Assembly (NCBI GenBank): GCA_009801015.1
Contig: VHZZ01000232.1
Coordinates: forward strand, 65,925 to 129,924
DNA: 64,000 nucleotides
Reading direction: 5' to 3'
DNA from: Silene noctiflora
Taxonomy: Eukaryota > Streptophyta > Magnoliopsida > Caryophyllales > Caryophyllaceae
Shown here: positions 23,942-35,093 of the stretch, piece by piece
Position numbering within the stretch: the stretch's first letter is position 1
Layout of the letters: the number at the start of each line of letters is the position of its first letter
Program-made: the position numbers and the translations under genes
Notes under the pieces: generated by a model
Database searches by the model: none
What the model was told of the DNA's origin: nothing
The model's input: the letters and a program-made list of their open reading frames with translations, nothing else

Positions 23942-24610
23942 GGCTATGTTCTTTTGAATTGAAACGGATCTGATCTGAACTGAACTGAACTTATAAGATC
24001 TGAATTGAACTGAACTGAACTTATAAGATCTGAATTGAACTTATAGGATCTGAACTGAACTGAACTTATAGGATCTTAACTGAACTTATTGGATCTGAAC
24101 TGAACTGAACTTATAAGATCTGAACTTAACTGAACTTATAGGATCTGAACTGAACTTATANNNNNNNNNNNNNNNNNNNNNNNNNNNNNNNNNNNNNNNN
24201 NNNNNNNNNNNNNNNNNNNNNNNNNNNNNNNNNNNNNNNNNNNNNNNNNNNNNNNNNNNNNNNNNNNNNNNNNNNNNNNNNNNNNNNNNNNNNNNNNNNN
24301 NNNNNNNNNNNNNNNNNNNNNNNNNATGAGAGGAGTGATAATTTTGTTTTAAAAATATAACGTATATATGTATTGAATAATTAATGTCAAATATTTTTGC
24401 ATCGATTTGTAAAAATAATAATTCGTATATAAGTTTTCTAAATTGATTTGAACTTATAGGATCTGAACTGAACTTAACTGAACTTATAGGATCTGAACTG
24501 ATTTGAATGTATAGGATCTGAACTGAACTTATAGGATCTGATCTGAACTGAACTGAACTTATAGGATCTGAAGTGAACTTAAGTGACTTTAAGTCCAAAA
24601 GAACAGAGCC
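23942..24610. mobile_element. Tourist/PIF-Harbinger-like element filled with a ~20-bp minisatellite
   Basis: The ends are inverted: GGCTATGTTCTTTTG at left and CAAAAGAACAGAGCC at right. A TTA direct repeat flanks it (23939-23941 and 24611-24613), the 3-bp TTA/TAA duplication typical of PIF/Harbinger MITEs. Both flanks of the gap at 24161-24325 are made of diverged copies of a unit like GGATCTGAACTGAACTTATA. The open frame through this region is repeat-derived and crosses the gap. Confidence 0.7.
24161..24325. other. Assembly gap (165 N) inside the minisatellite
   Basis: An unbroken N run interrupts the GATCTGAACTGAACTTATA-type repeat; the true repeat number is unknown. Confidence 0.95.
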
Positions 24611-25213
24611 TTAGGACTCCAACTAGGTGGACTTATACTGTTATACTCAAGCAATGAGAATAATTAAACAAGGCGAATCCATCTTCTGGCAACTGTTGAT
24701 GGCAAGCATGTGTACTAATGAAGCATCTTCTCGGAACTGTTGAATTGTTGATGGCAAGCATTTACTCTTGTTTCTTTCAACATTACTTTTCCCTAACTTT
24801 GTTTTATTCATAGGATTATTACTACGGAAAGTGACGAGCTTTTTGCATATAGTAACATAATAGCAGTGATTAGGTTGTTTATACTCTAGTAAAAATTGTT
24901 ATTCAACCGCGTTTGTATTGGTCGAGTTAAAAAAAAAGTGTTTTGAAATAGAGCAAACATATAGAGGAGTAGCGACAAATCTAAAAAAAAAAAAAAGAAA
25001 TGAGGCAAGTATATAGAAGGGAATGACGCAAGAGAAGAGGTAGGAATTAGGATGCGTGAGCGTGAGTCACAAAAATGAGTTAAAACAAAAAAGAAAATAA
25101 TAAAAAAAGAAAAAAAAAAAAGCAGGGGGCGTTGAAATGTTGAAATGTTGAATGGTGATAGTTTAGGTGGGAAAGTGTGTAGTCTGGAGAACCACCCACT
25201 ACAAGTTAAGCTT

Positions 25214-25276
25214 ACCTACCACCTCTTGTTAGTCTTCCTTCCTTTTCCAATTGCCAGTGTTAACATTTTACCAACC
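25214..25276 (+). promoter_or_regulatory. AC elements (AC-I and AC-II type) upstream of C4H
   Basis: ACCTACC lies at 25214-25220 and ACCAACC at 25270-25276, about 170-230 bases before the start codon. These are the canonical AC-I and AC-II motifs bound by R2R3-MYB factors in phenylpropanoid gene promoters. Their position before a TATA box and the C4H gene fits lignin-pathway control. Binding is inferred. Confidence 0.6.
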
Positions 25277-25365
25277 CCCTCTGGGCCTCTCCCTCCTTTA
25301 TTGAATCCTTTTCCTATATCTTTTTGTAAATCTAATAATAAATGTAAGAGTAACTCTTTCTCTTG

Positions 25366-25373
25366 TATATAAA
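25366..25373 (+). promoter_or_regulatory. TATA box of C4H
   Basis: TATATAAA lies 69 bases before the first ATG, which predicts a leader of roughly 40 bases. It is the only strong TATA-like site close to the gene start. Confidence 0.6.
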
Positions 25374-25441
25374 TACATACATAACGTATCCTCCTTCCTA
25401 CCAATCAATCCAACTACCACCATTTTCATATTATTCCACAC

Positions 25442-28198
25442 ATGATGGATCTCCTTCTCCTTCAGAAGGCTCTCTTCGCTATCTTCTTTGCTATCATTCT
25501 TGCCATCTCCCTTTCTAAATTCCGTGGTAAGAAGCTCAAGCTTCCCCCTGGTCCGTTACCTGTTCCCATTTTCGGTAATTGGCTTCAGGTTGGGGATGAT
25601 CTCAACCACCGTAACCTTACCGATCTCGCCAAGAGGTTCGGTGACATCCTTATGCTTAGGATGGGTCAGAGGAACCTCGTTGTTGTTTCCTCCCCTGACC
25701 TCGCTAAGGAGGTGCTTCACACTCAGGGTGTCGAGTTCGGTTCCAGGACCAGGAACGTTGTTTTCGACATCTTCACCGGTAAGGGTCAGGACATGGTTTT
25801 CACCGTCTACGGTGAGCATTGGAGGAAGATGAGGAGGATCATGACTGTTCCCTTCTTCACCAACAAGGTTGTTCAGCAGTATCGTGCTGGTTGGGAGGAG
25901 GAGGCTGCCAGTGTCGTCCAGGATGTTAAGAATATGCCCGAATCATCCACCACAGGCATCGTCCTTCGTAAACGTCTCCAGCTCATGATGTACAACAACA
26001 TGTACCGTATCATGTTCGACCGACGCTTTGAAAGCCAGGATGATCCCCTCTTTAACAAACTCAAGGCTCTTAACGGTGAGAGGAGTCGATTGGCTCAGAG
26101 CTTTGAGTACAACTACGGTGATTTCATCCCAATCCTTCGCCCCTTTCTCAGGGGTTATCTCAATATTTGTAGACAGGTCAAGGACACCCGTTTGAAGCTG
26201 TTTAAGGACTACTTTGTCGACGAGCACAAGTATGATATTCTTTCTTTTCTTTTCTTTTTTTCCTTATACGGAGTAAGTACATACATACATGCATATTCCT
26301 TTATTTCCTTGCTTTGCCTTGTACTTTGACTAATTAGGATTTTGTTTCCTTACTGTCCTCTGCTTTCACCATCTTATCCCTTTACTTGTTTGATTTGATC
26401 ATCAATTATTCGTACCTAACAACATTTGGAAATAATTCAACCATATATTAGAATAGATCAAATCCCAATCCTAACCTATTGGAGTATTGGGCTGTGTTAG
26501 TGTATCTTGACTCATGACTGTGATTCCCCTGTTTCAACTGGATTTTGTGTTATTATTTATAAACAAGGAATTATGTACTATCTATTTTATTCTAACAGGT
26601 TAACAACTACTCCATACACAACTGATGACTCCCAACAATTATAAACGAATAAACAAGTGTATCGCGACTCTAGTATTAATTAAACGCTTTTACGGCAAAC
26701 TTACTGTCGCAATTAAACGAGATACACACTTTCTAGTGGTGACTTTTTCTGAGTTTCTTTCAAATATTTTAGGAAACTAATCATTTATGTGTGTTCACCA
26801 AAAAAATAAGGAAACAAATCAATGCTATTATGTCATCACTACTCACTAGCTTAGACTCGACATAGTAGTTGTTACTCAATAGACTCTGTTCATCCCGGGA
26901 CATATAAATATGCTACCAAAACTTGTGTATCACTCCTTTTAGCTTACTCCTTTTTCCTGGGTTATCTTCTATTTTCACCTGTTTCTATTTTGTTTTGGAA
27001 TTCATTCATGATTAATCAATCATATTACGTACAGGAAATTAGCTACTACAAAAGCATCAACCAACAACGAACTCAAATGTGCTATTGATCACATTTTGGA
27101 CGCACAACAGAAGGGAGAAATTAATGAAGACAATGTGCTCTACATTGTTGAAAACATCAATGTCGCTGGTGAGTTAAATCCTTTTCTTTTTTGCTCCACC
27201 TCATCCGTAAGCATCATACTACTTTGTAAACAAACAGGACATGGCATTTGGCTACTAATTAATTTGAACTTAATCATTATCCTTTTTCATGCTGGCATAA
27301 TGATAAAGGAATTAATAATGTCATAGGTGGGTAGTTTGCAAATATTATCGGAGAAAGTTGAACTTAATTTTACATGCTGGCATAATGATACAATTTTCTA
27401 TCATTATTGCCAATAATCATTATCCTTTTTTCATTTTTAGTGGGGTAAATAAACAGTCACTATACTTTGGATTTGAGATATGATGAAATAAAGTAATAAA
27501 CTTTGGATTTGAGATATGATGAAATAAAGTAATAAACCATCCTTGTATTTCCCTTGTGTGTAAGTAACATAACTGATATTGAACTAAATCGAATGTTAAC
27601 AGCAATTGAAACAACATTATGGTCTATCGAATGGGGAATAGCCGAGTTAGTGAACCATCCTGAGATTCAGAAGAAGCTGAGGGATGAGATGGACAGCGTG
27701 CTAGGAAAGGGGCACCAAATAACAGAGCCGGACACACATAAATTACCGTATCTGCAAGCAGTGATCAAGGAGACATTGAGGCTGCGAATGGCCATCCCAT
27801 TACTGGTACCCCACATGAATCTGCACGATGCCAAGCTGAACGGATATGACATCCCTGCTGAAAGCAAGATATTAGTGAACGCGTGGTGGCTAGCCAACAA
27901 TCCAGCCCACTGGAAAAACCCAGAAGAGTTTAGGCCAGAGAGGTTCATGGAAGAGGAATCCAAGGTTGAAGCTAATGGAAATGACTTCAGGTACCTTCCT
28001 TTTGGCGTCGGAAGAAGGAGCTGCCCTGGCATCATCCTTGCCCTCCCCATCCTCGGCATTACCATCGGCCGTTTAGTCCAAAATTTTGAACTCTTGCCCC
28101 CTCCTGGCAAATCGAAGCTTGATACCTCTGAAAAGGGGGGTCAGTTCAGTTTACACATCCTCAACCACTCGACCATCGTCCTCAAGGCCAGGGACTGA
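25442..28198 (+). CDS. CYP73A: trans-cinnamate 4-monooxygenase (CYP73A), 3 exons
   Basis: Exons 25442-26229, 27035-27168 and 27603-28198 give 505 residues, the standard C4H length, with the two intron positions usual for CYP73A. The enzyme hydroxylates trans-cinnamate to p-coumarate, the second step of the phenylpropanoid pathway, at the ER membrane with a P450 reductase. Visible features: N-terminal membrane anchor ([20 protein letters not shown]), Pro hinge [10 protein letters not shown]-helix NVAAIETT, ExxR helix ETLR, FRPERF, and the heme loop [11 protein letters not shown] with the Cys ligand near residue 447. Two adjacent ATGs begin the frame (25442, 25445); the second matches the family's usual MDLLL start. 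Confidence 0.97.
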
Positions 28199-28884
28199 AT
28201 ACTATAGTAGGTTGTAAAATGAGACCCCCATGTATGACGTATCGTTTCATTCTACTCTGTCTGGTTCTAGTATGTGTCAAATTGCACTTGTCTGTTTCCT
28301 GAAATTTGAAAGAGTTTATTACGCAATTATGTTGGGCAAATCTGGTGTGCGAGGTATTAAAATGAACAACTACCAATTTGACACCATATATTCGTATTTT
28401 ACGTATATAAATTGACAAATGTACGGCAAAGCCTGCAAAGCATTTAAAAATTAGTACTTGTATTAATATAGCCGGGTGGGAATATTCGTCTTAAATTTAA
28501 GATAGATTAAATATTGTCTATATTGGATGAATAAGATAAAAGCAAAACAAACAAAAGATTTGTGGTATACATTCATGTGGAATGATATTTAAGCCTTTTT
28601 AATATATATGAAGTGGGATTGTATTCATATTGAGAGTGTTGATTTATTGGTCTGTTTATAATCCAAAGTTAGAGTGTAGTTTAAAAAGTAATCCATAATT
28701 ATTATTAGTAGTCCCCCTCCCCTATATATATTACGCAAGTGATTGAATGAAGAAGTTAAATATGAGGGAGGCAGTGAGTGGATTGAATGTTGAGAAAACA
28801 TGTTAGATGAGTGACCTGACTTACCCATATTTAAGTTTAAAGATTATTACATTTACATACATCCTCCTAATAACTAATAAGTAT

Positions 28885-28923
<39 letters not shown>

Positions 28924-29079
28924 TGGTTTGGTAGTTTGGTTTGATGAGGAGAGAGTGTGGTGGCATTAAGGAAGGCCCTTGGTCTCATCTCTCTTCATCT
29001 CATCACTCATCTCTCTTGGTCTTTCTTTTTCTTTTTCTTTTTCTTTTTTCTTTTTCTCTCTTTCTGAAAGTCGCATCCC
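28199..29079. other. C4H 3' flank and bZIP promoter/leader
   Basis: No gene is seen. A (TTTA)n microsatellite lies at 28882-28924. A CT-rich stretch with CTTTTT repeats at about 28980-29066 directly precedes the bZIP start codon and is probably its leader. Confidence 0.5.
28882..28924. repeat. (TTTA)n microsatellite
   Basis: About ten perfect tetranucleotide copies lie upstream of the bZIP gene. Confidence 0.9.
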
Positions 29080-30144
29080 ATGGATAAGCAAGTGGATTCC
29101 GAGGTGGCATTGAGGGGCCCACATCACCGCCGAGCCCATTCTGAAGTGAGCTTCCGTATACCCGATGACATGGATCTGTGTTCCGAGATGGGATCCGAAG
29201 ACGACCTTTTCAGCACCTACATTGACGTTGATAAGCTTGCCGGATCTGCCTCTTCAATCATGGAGGCCAAGAAAGCCATGCCTCCTGACAAGCTTGCTGA
29301 GCTTTGGACTATTGACCCCAAGCGAGCTAAGAGGTTTGCTTTCTATTTATTATTATTATTATTAATTATTATTGTTATTATTCTGATAGATAGTTCTATG
29401 TTCCAGAATTCTGGCTAATCGGCAGTCTGCTGCCCGGTCCAAGGAGAGAAAAGCTCGTTATATTATGGAGTTGGAGCGTAAAGTTCAGAACCTTCAAACC
29501 GAAGCCACCACTCTCTCTGCTCAACTCACTCTTTATCAGGTCACCATTTTCATGGATCCATCCTTCATTCTTCTTTTTCATTCTTATTTACTTTTCCATT
29601 TATTATTATTATTCCTTATTATTATTATTATTATGCAGAGAGACACTACTGGTCTTACCACTGAAAATACACAACTTAAGCTGAGATTACAAGCCATGGA
29701 ACAACAGGCCCAATTGCGCGATGGTATCCCCTTTCAGATTCACTTTATTCCCACTTCATTCTTTTATTTATAAAACTAGATAGATCTGTATATAATTGTA
29801 TACTTGTGTCTTGCTGTTTTCCCTTAGCTCTCAACGGAGCACTCAAGCAGGAAGTAGAGAGGCTCAGAGTCGCTACCGGAGAAGTCATGAATCCCACTGA
29901 ATCATTTAACATGGGAATCTCCTATAATTCTGCGCCAATCTACACATTGCCTCACCAACATCACCACAGTATGCCGCCATTTCAACCCCATTCCCATTCT
30001 TCTCATTCTTTGTCGCCCAACAATTCCTCTGACTTCCTTCCTAATGATCCTCTTGGAAGATTACAAGGCCTCGACATTGGCCCCACCACCGTCAAATCTG
30101 AAGGAGCCTGCTTGTCTGCCACTGAAAGCAGCTCTACCTTTTGA
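29080..30144 (+). CDS. Group I bZIP transcription factor (bZIP18/52, VIP1/RF2 type), 4 exons
   Basis: Exons 29080-29333, 29407-29539, 29639-29723 and 29828-30144 give 262 residues. The basic region reads [20 protein letters not shown]; Lys in place of the usual Arg in the N-x7-R/K motif (NRQSAARSK) is the hallmark of plant group I bZIPs. It is followed by a long leucine zipper through [20 protein letters not shown] and LKQEVERL. Near the N terminus, [10 protein letters not shown] matches the conserved phospho-Ser/14-3-3 site that controls nuclear entry in this group. The C terminus is His/Ser/Pro-rich. Relatives act in touch/osmotic signalling, vascular and pollen development; no specific target is inferred. 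Very short introns (about 73-104 bases) separate the exons. Confidence 0.93.
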
Positions 30145-30831
30145 TCACTTCCTAACTAATTCACTCACCCCTATTTCTTCTGTAGATTGTCTGTACACTG
30201 ATTTCATTCTTTTAGCTAAGCCCTTCTTTTTCGTTTATCTGAAATGTATTTGCTGCCCTTGTCAACCTGTCTCTCCTGTTCCACAACCACTCTCTCTTTT
30301 TCAGCTGCTTCATTACTTCAGGGTTTACTGTCTACAAATAATCACTTGACACCATTTTTTTAGTGTTATGGTCATATTGTTTGCCCAATTTCAACTTCGG
30401 TAGTTCACTGAAGATTTAAGTGTCGTTCGGATTGATTTCACTGGAGATTTAAGACTGTCGTTCCGATTGATTTCACTGGAGATTTAAGACTGTCGTTCCG
30501 ATTGATTTAAGAGCTGTAGAGTATTTTTTTTACAGAGTTTTGGTCTAAATTATTTCTTTTATTCTTTCTTAGACAATGCTTGTATTGTATTGAGTAGGAA
30601 TGGTATAATATTGTTTGTAATTTGATTGAAAGTTTACAATTGAAGGATATTTACCATCATATTGAAGAATATCAAGTATTGTTGTATTTTTCAACTTCTT
30701 TCTTCACCTTGTTTATACTGTAGTTTAAAGAAGACAAATGACCCTGCTCGGTTTGAACTTGCAGAAGACTCTGAAATTAAAACAATGAGCTTAACATGTC
30801 ATAAAGATTAACAACTATGAAGTGCAACAAA

Positions 30832-31614
30832 TCAACACAGTTCACCCACCCCGGTTACAGCATTCTTTTCTATTATAACTCCACCCCTAAATGACCTAGT
30901 TCCCAAATGCCGTCTAATTTTCTCCCGACACGTTCTACTATAACTCCACCCCTTTCCTTCCAAATCCCTTGATACAAACACAATGTTGAAGTCACTAATC
31001 AACTGCACAAATGTCTGCTGTGCTTTTGGGACCGATGCAGCAACCCCATACACCAACACTTACACTTGCAGCAAAATAATCTTGAGCTCAAGATGTGAAC
31101 ATTAATTTCTAGGACACGTTACATTTGCCACACACAGCAGATAATACACGAAATATCAGGAGTACGCAATCCCTAACGAATGTGACATTGCAGAGTATAA
31201 ACAAGCAACAGTAGGAGCTGAGCTTGAGTAAATGCCTTATTCCTTGTTAATACCTCCCTCAGTAGCAAAATCACCATCAACACCTTTCACTTCACTTCCA
31301 AATCAGTCACATTTATAGTTCTAATTAATGTACTTTCCATTTCAAAAAAAAAAAAAAAAAAACTATAATAATTAACTAGATACAAATAAATACAATAATG
31401 ATACTTGAGATGATAATTAGTAGCACTGGTAGCTTGTAGCTAGGGTGTTGTAGTGGTACCTTGGAGGAGGGAGGAGGGAAGCGAGGGAGGGAGAAGGAGG
31501 AACAGTAAAAAGATTCCAGCTATCAATGTCGAAGTCCTGCTCGTGGAGATGGTGGAACCTTTGCAACAGGTACACTATGAAGAATAATTGTGATGAAACT
31601 ATACACAGGCTCAA
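30832..31614 (-). other. Possible unrecognised gene fragment or transcript
   Basis: A minus-strand frame encoding FHHLHEQDFDIDSWNLFTV then PPSPSLASLLPPP runs at about 31450-31614 and meets a donor-like CCAAG|GTACCA near 31457. About 380 bases further along the transcript direction, a frame at 30832-31059 reads LVYGVAASVPKAQQTFVQL and ends at a normal stop. The two could be exons of one small gene, a degraded gene or chance frames. I recognise neither and give no function. Confidence 0.2.
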
Positions 31615-31799
31615 TGCTCAAACATGAGATTAATCTCAAGGCCGAATATGTAGTTTATAAAAGAACATCCACAGTCCATCCAGTATCAAAGGCTAGTATT
31701 ATGAAGATATGAACAAGCTATCATAGACAAATCATTTATTCTTTGCTTGCACTTACTGCATCAAGGTTCTGCACTTCTGCTACTTGAAATGAGTAGGCC

Positions 31800-31995
31800 A
31801 AGACCGCTTAGTCTTGCTCATGAGCTACAATGCCACAAAAGGAACATAGGAAGAAGTTGGCCAAAGCATTGGCTTAAGCGCACCCCTTTGACTGCAGTGT
31901 ACAAGCTATGGATTGAAAGAAATAGTTGGGTTTTCAACAATATTGTAAGTAATGTTGATTGGTTAGGAAAATCAAATACATTGCTAGCATTTGAG
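31800..31995 (+). mobile_element. LINE remnant (zf-RVT-like C-terminal piece)
   Basis: The plus frame contains WPKHWLKRT, LTAVYKLWIERNSWVFNN. This resembles the 'xAVYxIWxERNxRIF' end found just after the zinc-binding reverse transcriptase domain of plant L1-type LINEs. Nothing else of the element is seen nearby. Confidence 0.45.
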
Positions 31996-32185
31996 GTATA
32001 AATGAACAAGATATCGTAACAGCCTCCTTGGTTAATGCATGATTTCATCTTGCATTTGTATCTCCCTTTGCAGTGAAGTATATACCCGAGTACTTCCAGA
32101 AAAAAAAAAAATTAAAGAAAAAAAAAACCCAATTAATTCCATTATAAGATCACAAGTCGTTTTCTATCCTCAAAGCTGCTAATAA

Positions 32186-33586
32186 CTACTGCTGATTTTG
32201 TACTTGTTGCTCCGGCGCCATCTGATGCTGGTTTTCCAATGGCAGTTGCTGCCTTTGATTTTGTAGTTCACCTTGCCATGCCCAAACAATATCTTGCAGG
32301 GCAGGTCTTATATCTTCCTTTAGCAACTTCTGATATTCTACAGTGTCCCCATTGGCTTTTCTCAACTCCACCAAATAGAGTGACTGGGCGACCTCGAATA
32401 TTTCTGCATCAATTGACAAAGGACCTTTCCTTCCTTCGTTGAGCCCTTCAAAGTTTAGCAGCCCTTTGTCAATCCTTTTCACTTTTAGCTGAAGGCTATT
32501 AGCAGTTTCCATTAACCGTGAGATTACGGTGGAAGCAGGCTGTCTAGAAGTAAACCTTGCCTCCTTCCTTTGTCCAGTGTCTTCAAACAAACCAGACAAG
32601 TCAAACCCGCATGAAAGAGAGATAATATCAAATGCATTTAACTCTGCTGGTTGTACAGGCTCCTGTCTGGATTCCTCAGTTGTAGCAATGCTACACCCAG
32701 AAGGACCAGGATCAGCACTCCTGTCTACACAAGCAATGTCTTTGGTCACTAATTCAGAGTGGACGGGAACAGGGGAAAGATCCTTCCTAAGCCAGGAACT
32801 CTCCTTTATTTTAGCAATAGAGATTCTATTGTCGGGGTTTGGGTCGAGGATCTTCCCCAATAGCCTTCGCACATCCTTAGGAAACCAGCTAGGGCATTTA
32901 TATTCTGCTTTACCAATCTTTCGATACATCTCCATCAGATTGGAATCATGAAAGGGAAGATAACCAGCAAGGAGAACAAATAAAACGACCCCACAAGACC
33001 AAATATCAGCTTTGGCTCCATCATAGCCTTTCCTGCTGATGATTTCAGGAGCAACATAAGCAGGGGTACCACAAGTAGTATGCAGCAAACCATCTTGGCG
33101 TTTAGACTCAGCCAGGGCACTCAAGCCAAAGTCAGTGACCTTGAGATTTTCATTTTCATCAAGCAGCAAGTTTTCAGGTTTAAGATCACGATGATAAACA
33201 CCGCGGCTATGACAAAAATCAACAGCAGCGATCAACTGTCTAAAGTATTTCTTGGCAAGATCCTCCTTGAGCCTACCTTTGGCAACCTTGTCAAAGAGTT
33301 CACCGCCTTTAGCATATTCCATAACAAAATAAATCTTGGACTTGTTGGCCATGACTTCGTAAAGGAAGACAATGTTAGGGTGCCTAACCATACCCATGAC
33401 AGAAATTTCTCTTTTAATTTGTTCGATGAGGCCTACCCTCATAACCTTATCTTTGTCAATCATCTTGATGGCGACGCTTAAGCCGGTTTGAATACTCCTG
33501 GCGAAGTAGACTTTAGCAAAAGTACCTTGGCCTAATAATCTACCGAGTTCATACTTTTGCATTACCAAGCCCGTTTTATGGTCCAT
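32186..33586 (-). CDS. CIPK: CBL-interacting Ser/Thr protein kinase (CIPK2/10/20-like), intronless
   Basis: A single exon encodes 466 residues from the ATG at 33586 ([15 protein letters not shown]). The frame stays open 14 codons further upstream, but that extension looks unrelated to the family. Kinase features: GQGTFAKVY glycine loop, Lys41 in [11 protein letters not shown], catalytic HRDLKPEN (Asp134), DFG at 152-154, activation loop [13 protein letters not shown]. After the kinase domain comes the CBL-binding NAF motif ([18 protein letters not shown] from about 317) and the PP2C-interaction stretch [19 protein letters not shown]. CIPKs are activated by Ca-loaded CBL sensors and regulate ion transporters. 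Intronless structure places it in the intron-poor CIPK clade. The C terminus is Gln-rich. Confidence 0.95.
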   Translation of the reverse strand: MDHKTGLVMQKYELGRLLGQGTFAKVYFARSIQTGLSVAIKMIDKDKVMRVGLIEQIKREISVMGMVRHPNIVFLYEVMANKSKIYFVMEYAKGGELFDKVAKGRLKEDLAKKYFRQLIAAVDFCHSRGVYHRDLKPENLLLDENENLKVTDFGLSALAESKRQDGLLHTTCGTPAYVAPEIISRKGYDGAKADIWSCGVVLFVLLAGYLPFHDSNLMEMYRKIGKAEYKCPSWFPKDVRRLLGKILDPNPDNRISIAKIKESSWLRKDLSPVPVHSELVTKDIACVDRSADPGPSGCSIATTEESRQEPVQPAELNAFDIISLSCGFDLSGLFEDTGQRKEARFTSRQPASTVISRLMETANSLQLKVKRIDKGLLNFEGLNEGRKGPLSIDAEIFEVAQSLYLVELRKANGDTVEYQKLLKEDIRPALQDIVWAWQGELQNQRQQLPLENQHQMAPEQQVQNQQ

Positions 33587-35093
33587 GTGATACCAACCAA
33601 CCAACCAACCAGAAAAGGAAAGAGGCAAATAAAAGAAGATGGATCAAAGCATATATTTCCGGAAAAAGCTGTAGCAAGTCCTGGAAGAAAAAATAAATAC
33701 AAATTCTTGTAACTAACTAACTAACTAACTAACTAACTCGGTATGGTATTCATGTAAAACAACAATCACAGTTAATTGATTGATTAGGTTAGAATTGGAA
33801 AGCAAGAAATACAACGACGACGATAAGATCCAACAAAAGCAAAGATGAACATCACAAGGCAAAATATTCAACTAAATAAATAATAAATAAATAAATAAAT
33901 AATTATAAGAAAATAAGGATTTGATTGATTAATTAACCTTGTATGAAAAATGAAAAGGGGAGGGAGGGAGGAAGGAAGGAGACCTGAATGAATATCAATA
34001 TCTCTGGGCTCTCCAGTTGACCGCCAATTTGATCGAGTCTTTTTAATTTTGTTTGTTTCTCTCTCTAAATTAATTAATTAATTAATTAATTAATTAACTA
34101 CGCCGCTGCTGCTGCTACTGTTCTGTTACGCTTACGCAGGCGGCAGCGCACCCTCCACCTTTAAGATCTCCCTTGTTTTCTTTCTTGTTTACTTGGCCAC
34201 CTTAAATCGATCCATAATTACCGACTCATAAATACCCCTATTGCTTTCATACACCCCTAATTGTATATATTAATGTATTATCACATCTCCAATTACTTTT
34301 TCATTTAATTTGCTTCACTCACTATGCCTAATTTAGTAAATTTAGATTATTACTCATTATTACTTTCCTTAATTTCATTTTTTTTTTAAAGGAACTTCAT
34401 TTAAACCTACGACTTTTACATATTCTAATTTATATTTCTAACCAACTTAGATTTTTAAAAACAGAAACAAATTAGGTCAATATACTTGTTAAATATTCCG
34501 TTTTTAAGATTTTTTTTAAGGTAATATGTTCATGATTCCTAAAACTAAAATAGGAAAGTTTATTATTTTGTGATTGGTTATACATCAAATTATTTTCAAA
34601 ATAAATATATTATATTCCATAATTGAAATTAACTAAATAAGATTCATTATTTTATCTTACATTTATTTTGAATTTTTATTTTTATTCAATTTTTAATGTT
34701 ATATTCACATGAATATATTAAAGTATATTCATGTGGAATCTTGTTTGATTCGTTTTTACAAGGACATTAAAAATATCTAACTTTTATAATTTTTGCAAAT
34801 ACGTAGCCAACGATATTTAGCGCTTAAAACGCGCGTTGGCAAACGTGAAAAATTAAAGTGGTGGAATTGAGGAAGTATGCAAGAAGTATATTCGTACGTA
34901 CTTGTATAGAGGTCTAGAGGAGTGATTTTTAAATGACAACAATCCGCAGTTGATGCATGCATCAATCTCGTTCCAAAACTTAATCACTTTACACATGAAA
35001 CAAACATAAAAGGTGAAAACTAGATACTCCGACCAACCTCATCCTAATGTGCATTTCCCTAAATACAAAATTCAATGCAAATTCTTCACGTTG
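33587..35093. other. CIPK promoter/leader and TIC110 3' flank
   Basis: No gene is seen. There are simple repeats: ACTA units at 33713-33740 and TTAA units at about 34066-34100. AT-rich DNA follows to about 34960. The final ~100 bases are TIC110 3' UTR. Confidence 0.5.

Larger units (their letters stand above)
30145..32185. other. bZIP 3' flank, unresolved ORFs and a LINE scrap
   Basis: The first part is bZIP 3' UTR and holds a ~36-bp direct repeat (GATTTAAGACTGTCGTTCCG-type) two to three times at 30411-30510. Two minus-strand open frames (30832-31059 and 31417-31614) have splice-like borders but no homology that I recognise. A LINE fragment lies at about 31800-31995. The rest to 32185 is CIPK 3' flank. 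Confidence 0.4.

Noticed and set aside
23970-24590. CRISPR-like regular repeats
   Set aside because: Units are adjacent and diverged with no unique spacers, in a plant nuclear setting; this is a minisatellite.
24086-24598. Ser/Ile-rich repetitive minus-strand frame
   Set aside because: It is translated minisatellite crossing an N gap.
25442-33586. C4H, bZIP and CIPK as a co-regulated biosynthetic cluster
   Set aside because: No other pathway enzymes lie nearby; bZIP and CIPK are general regulators, so adjacency is not evidence.
33587-33628. Longer CIPK start at 33628
   Set aside because: The added [14 protein letters not shown] has no family counterpart and overlaps an AACC-repeat leader; the ATG at 33586 starts the conserved part.
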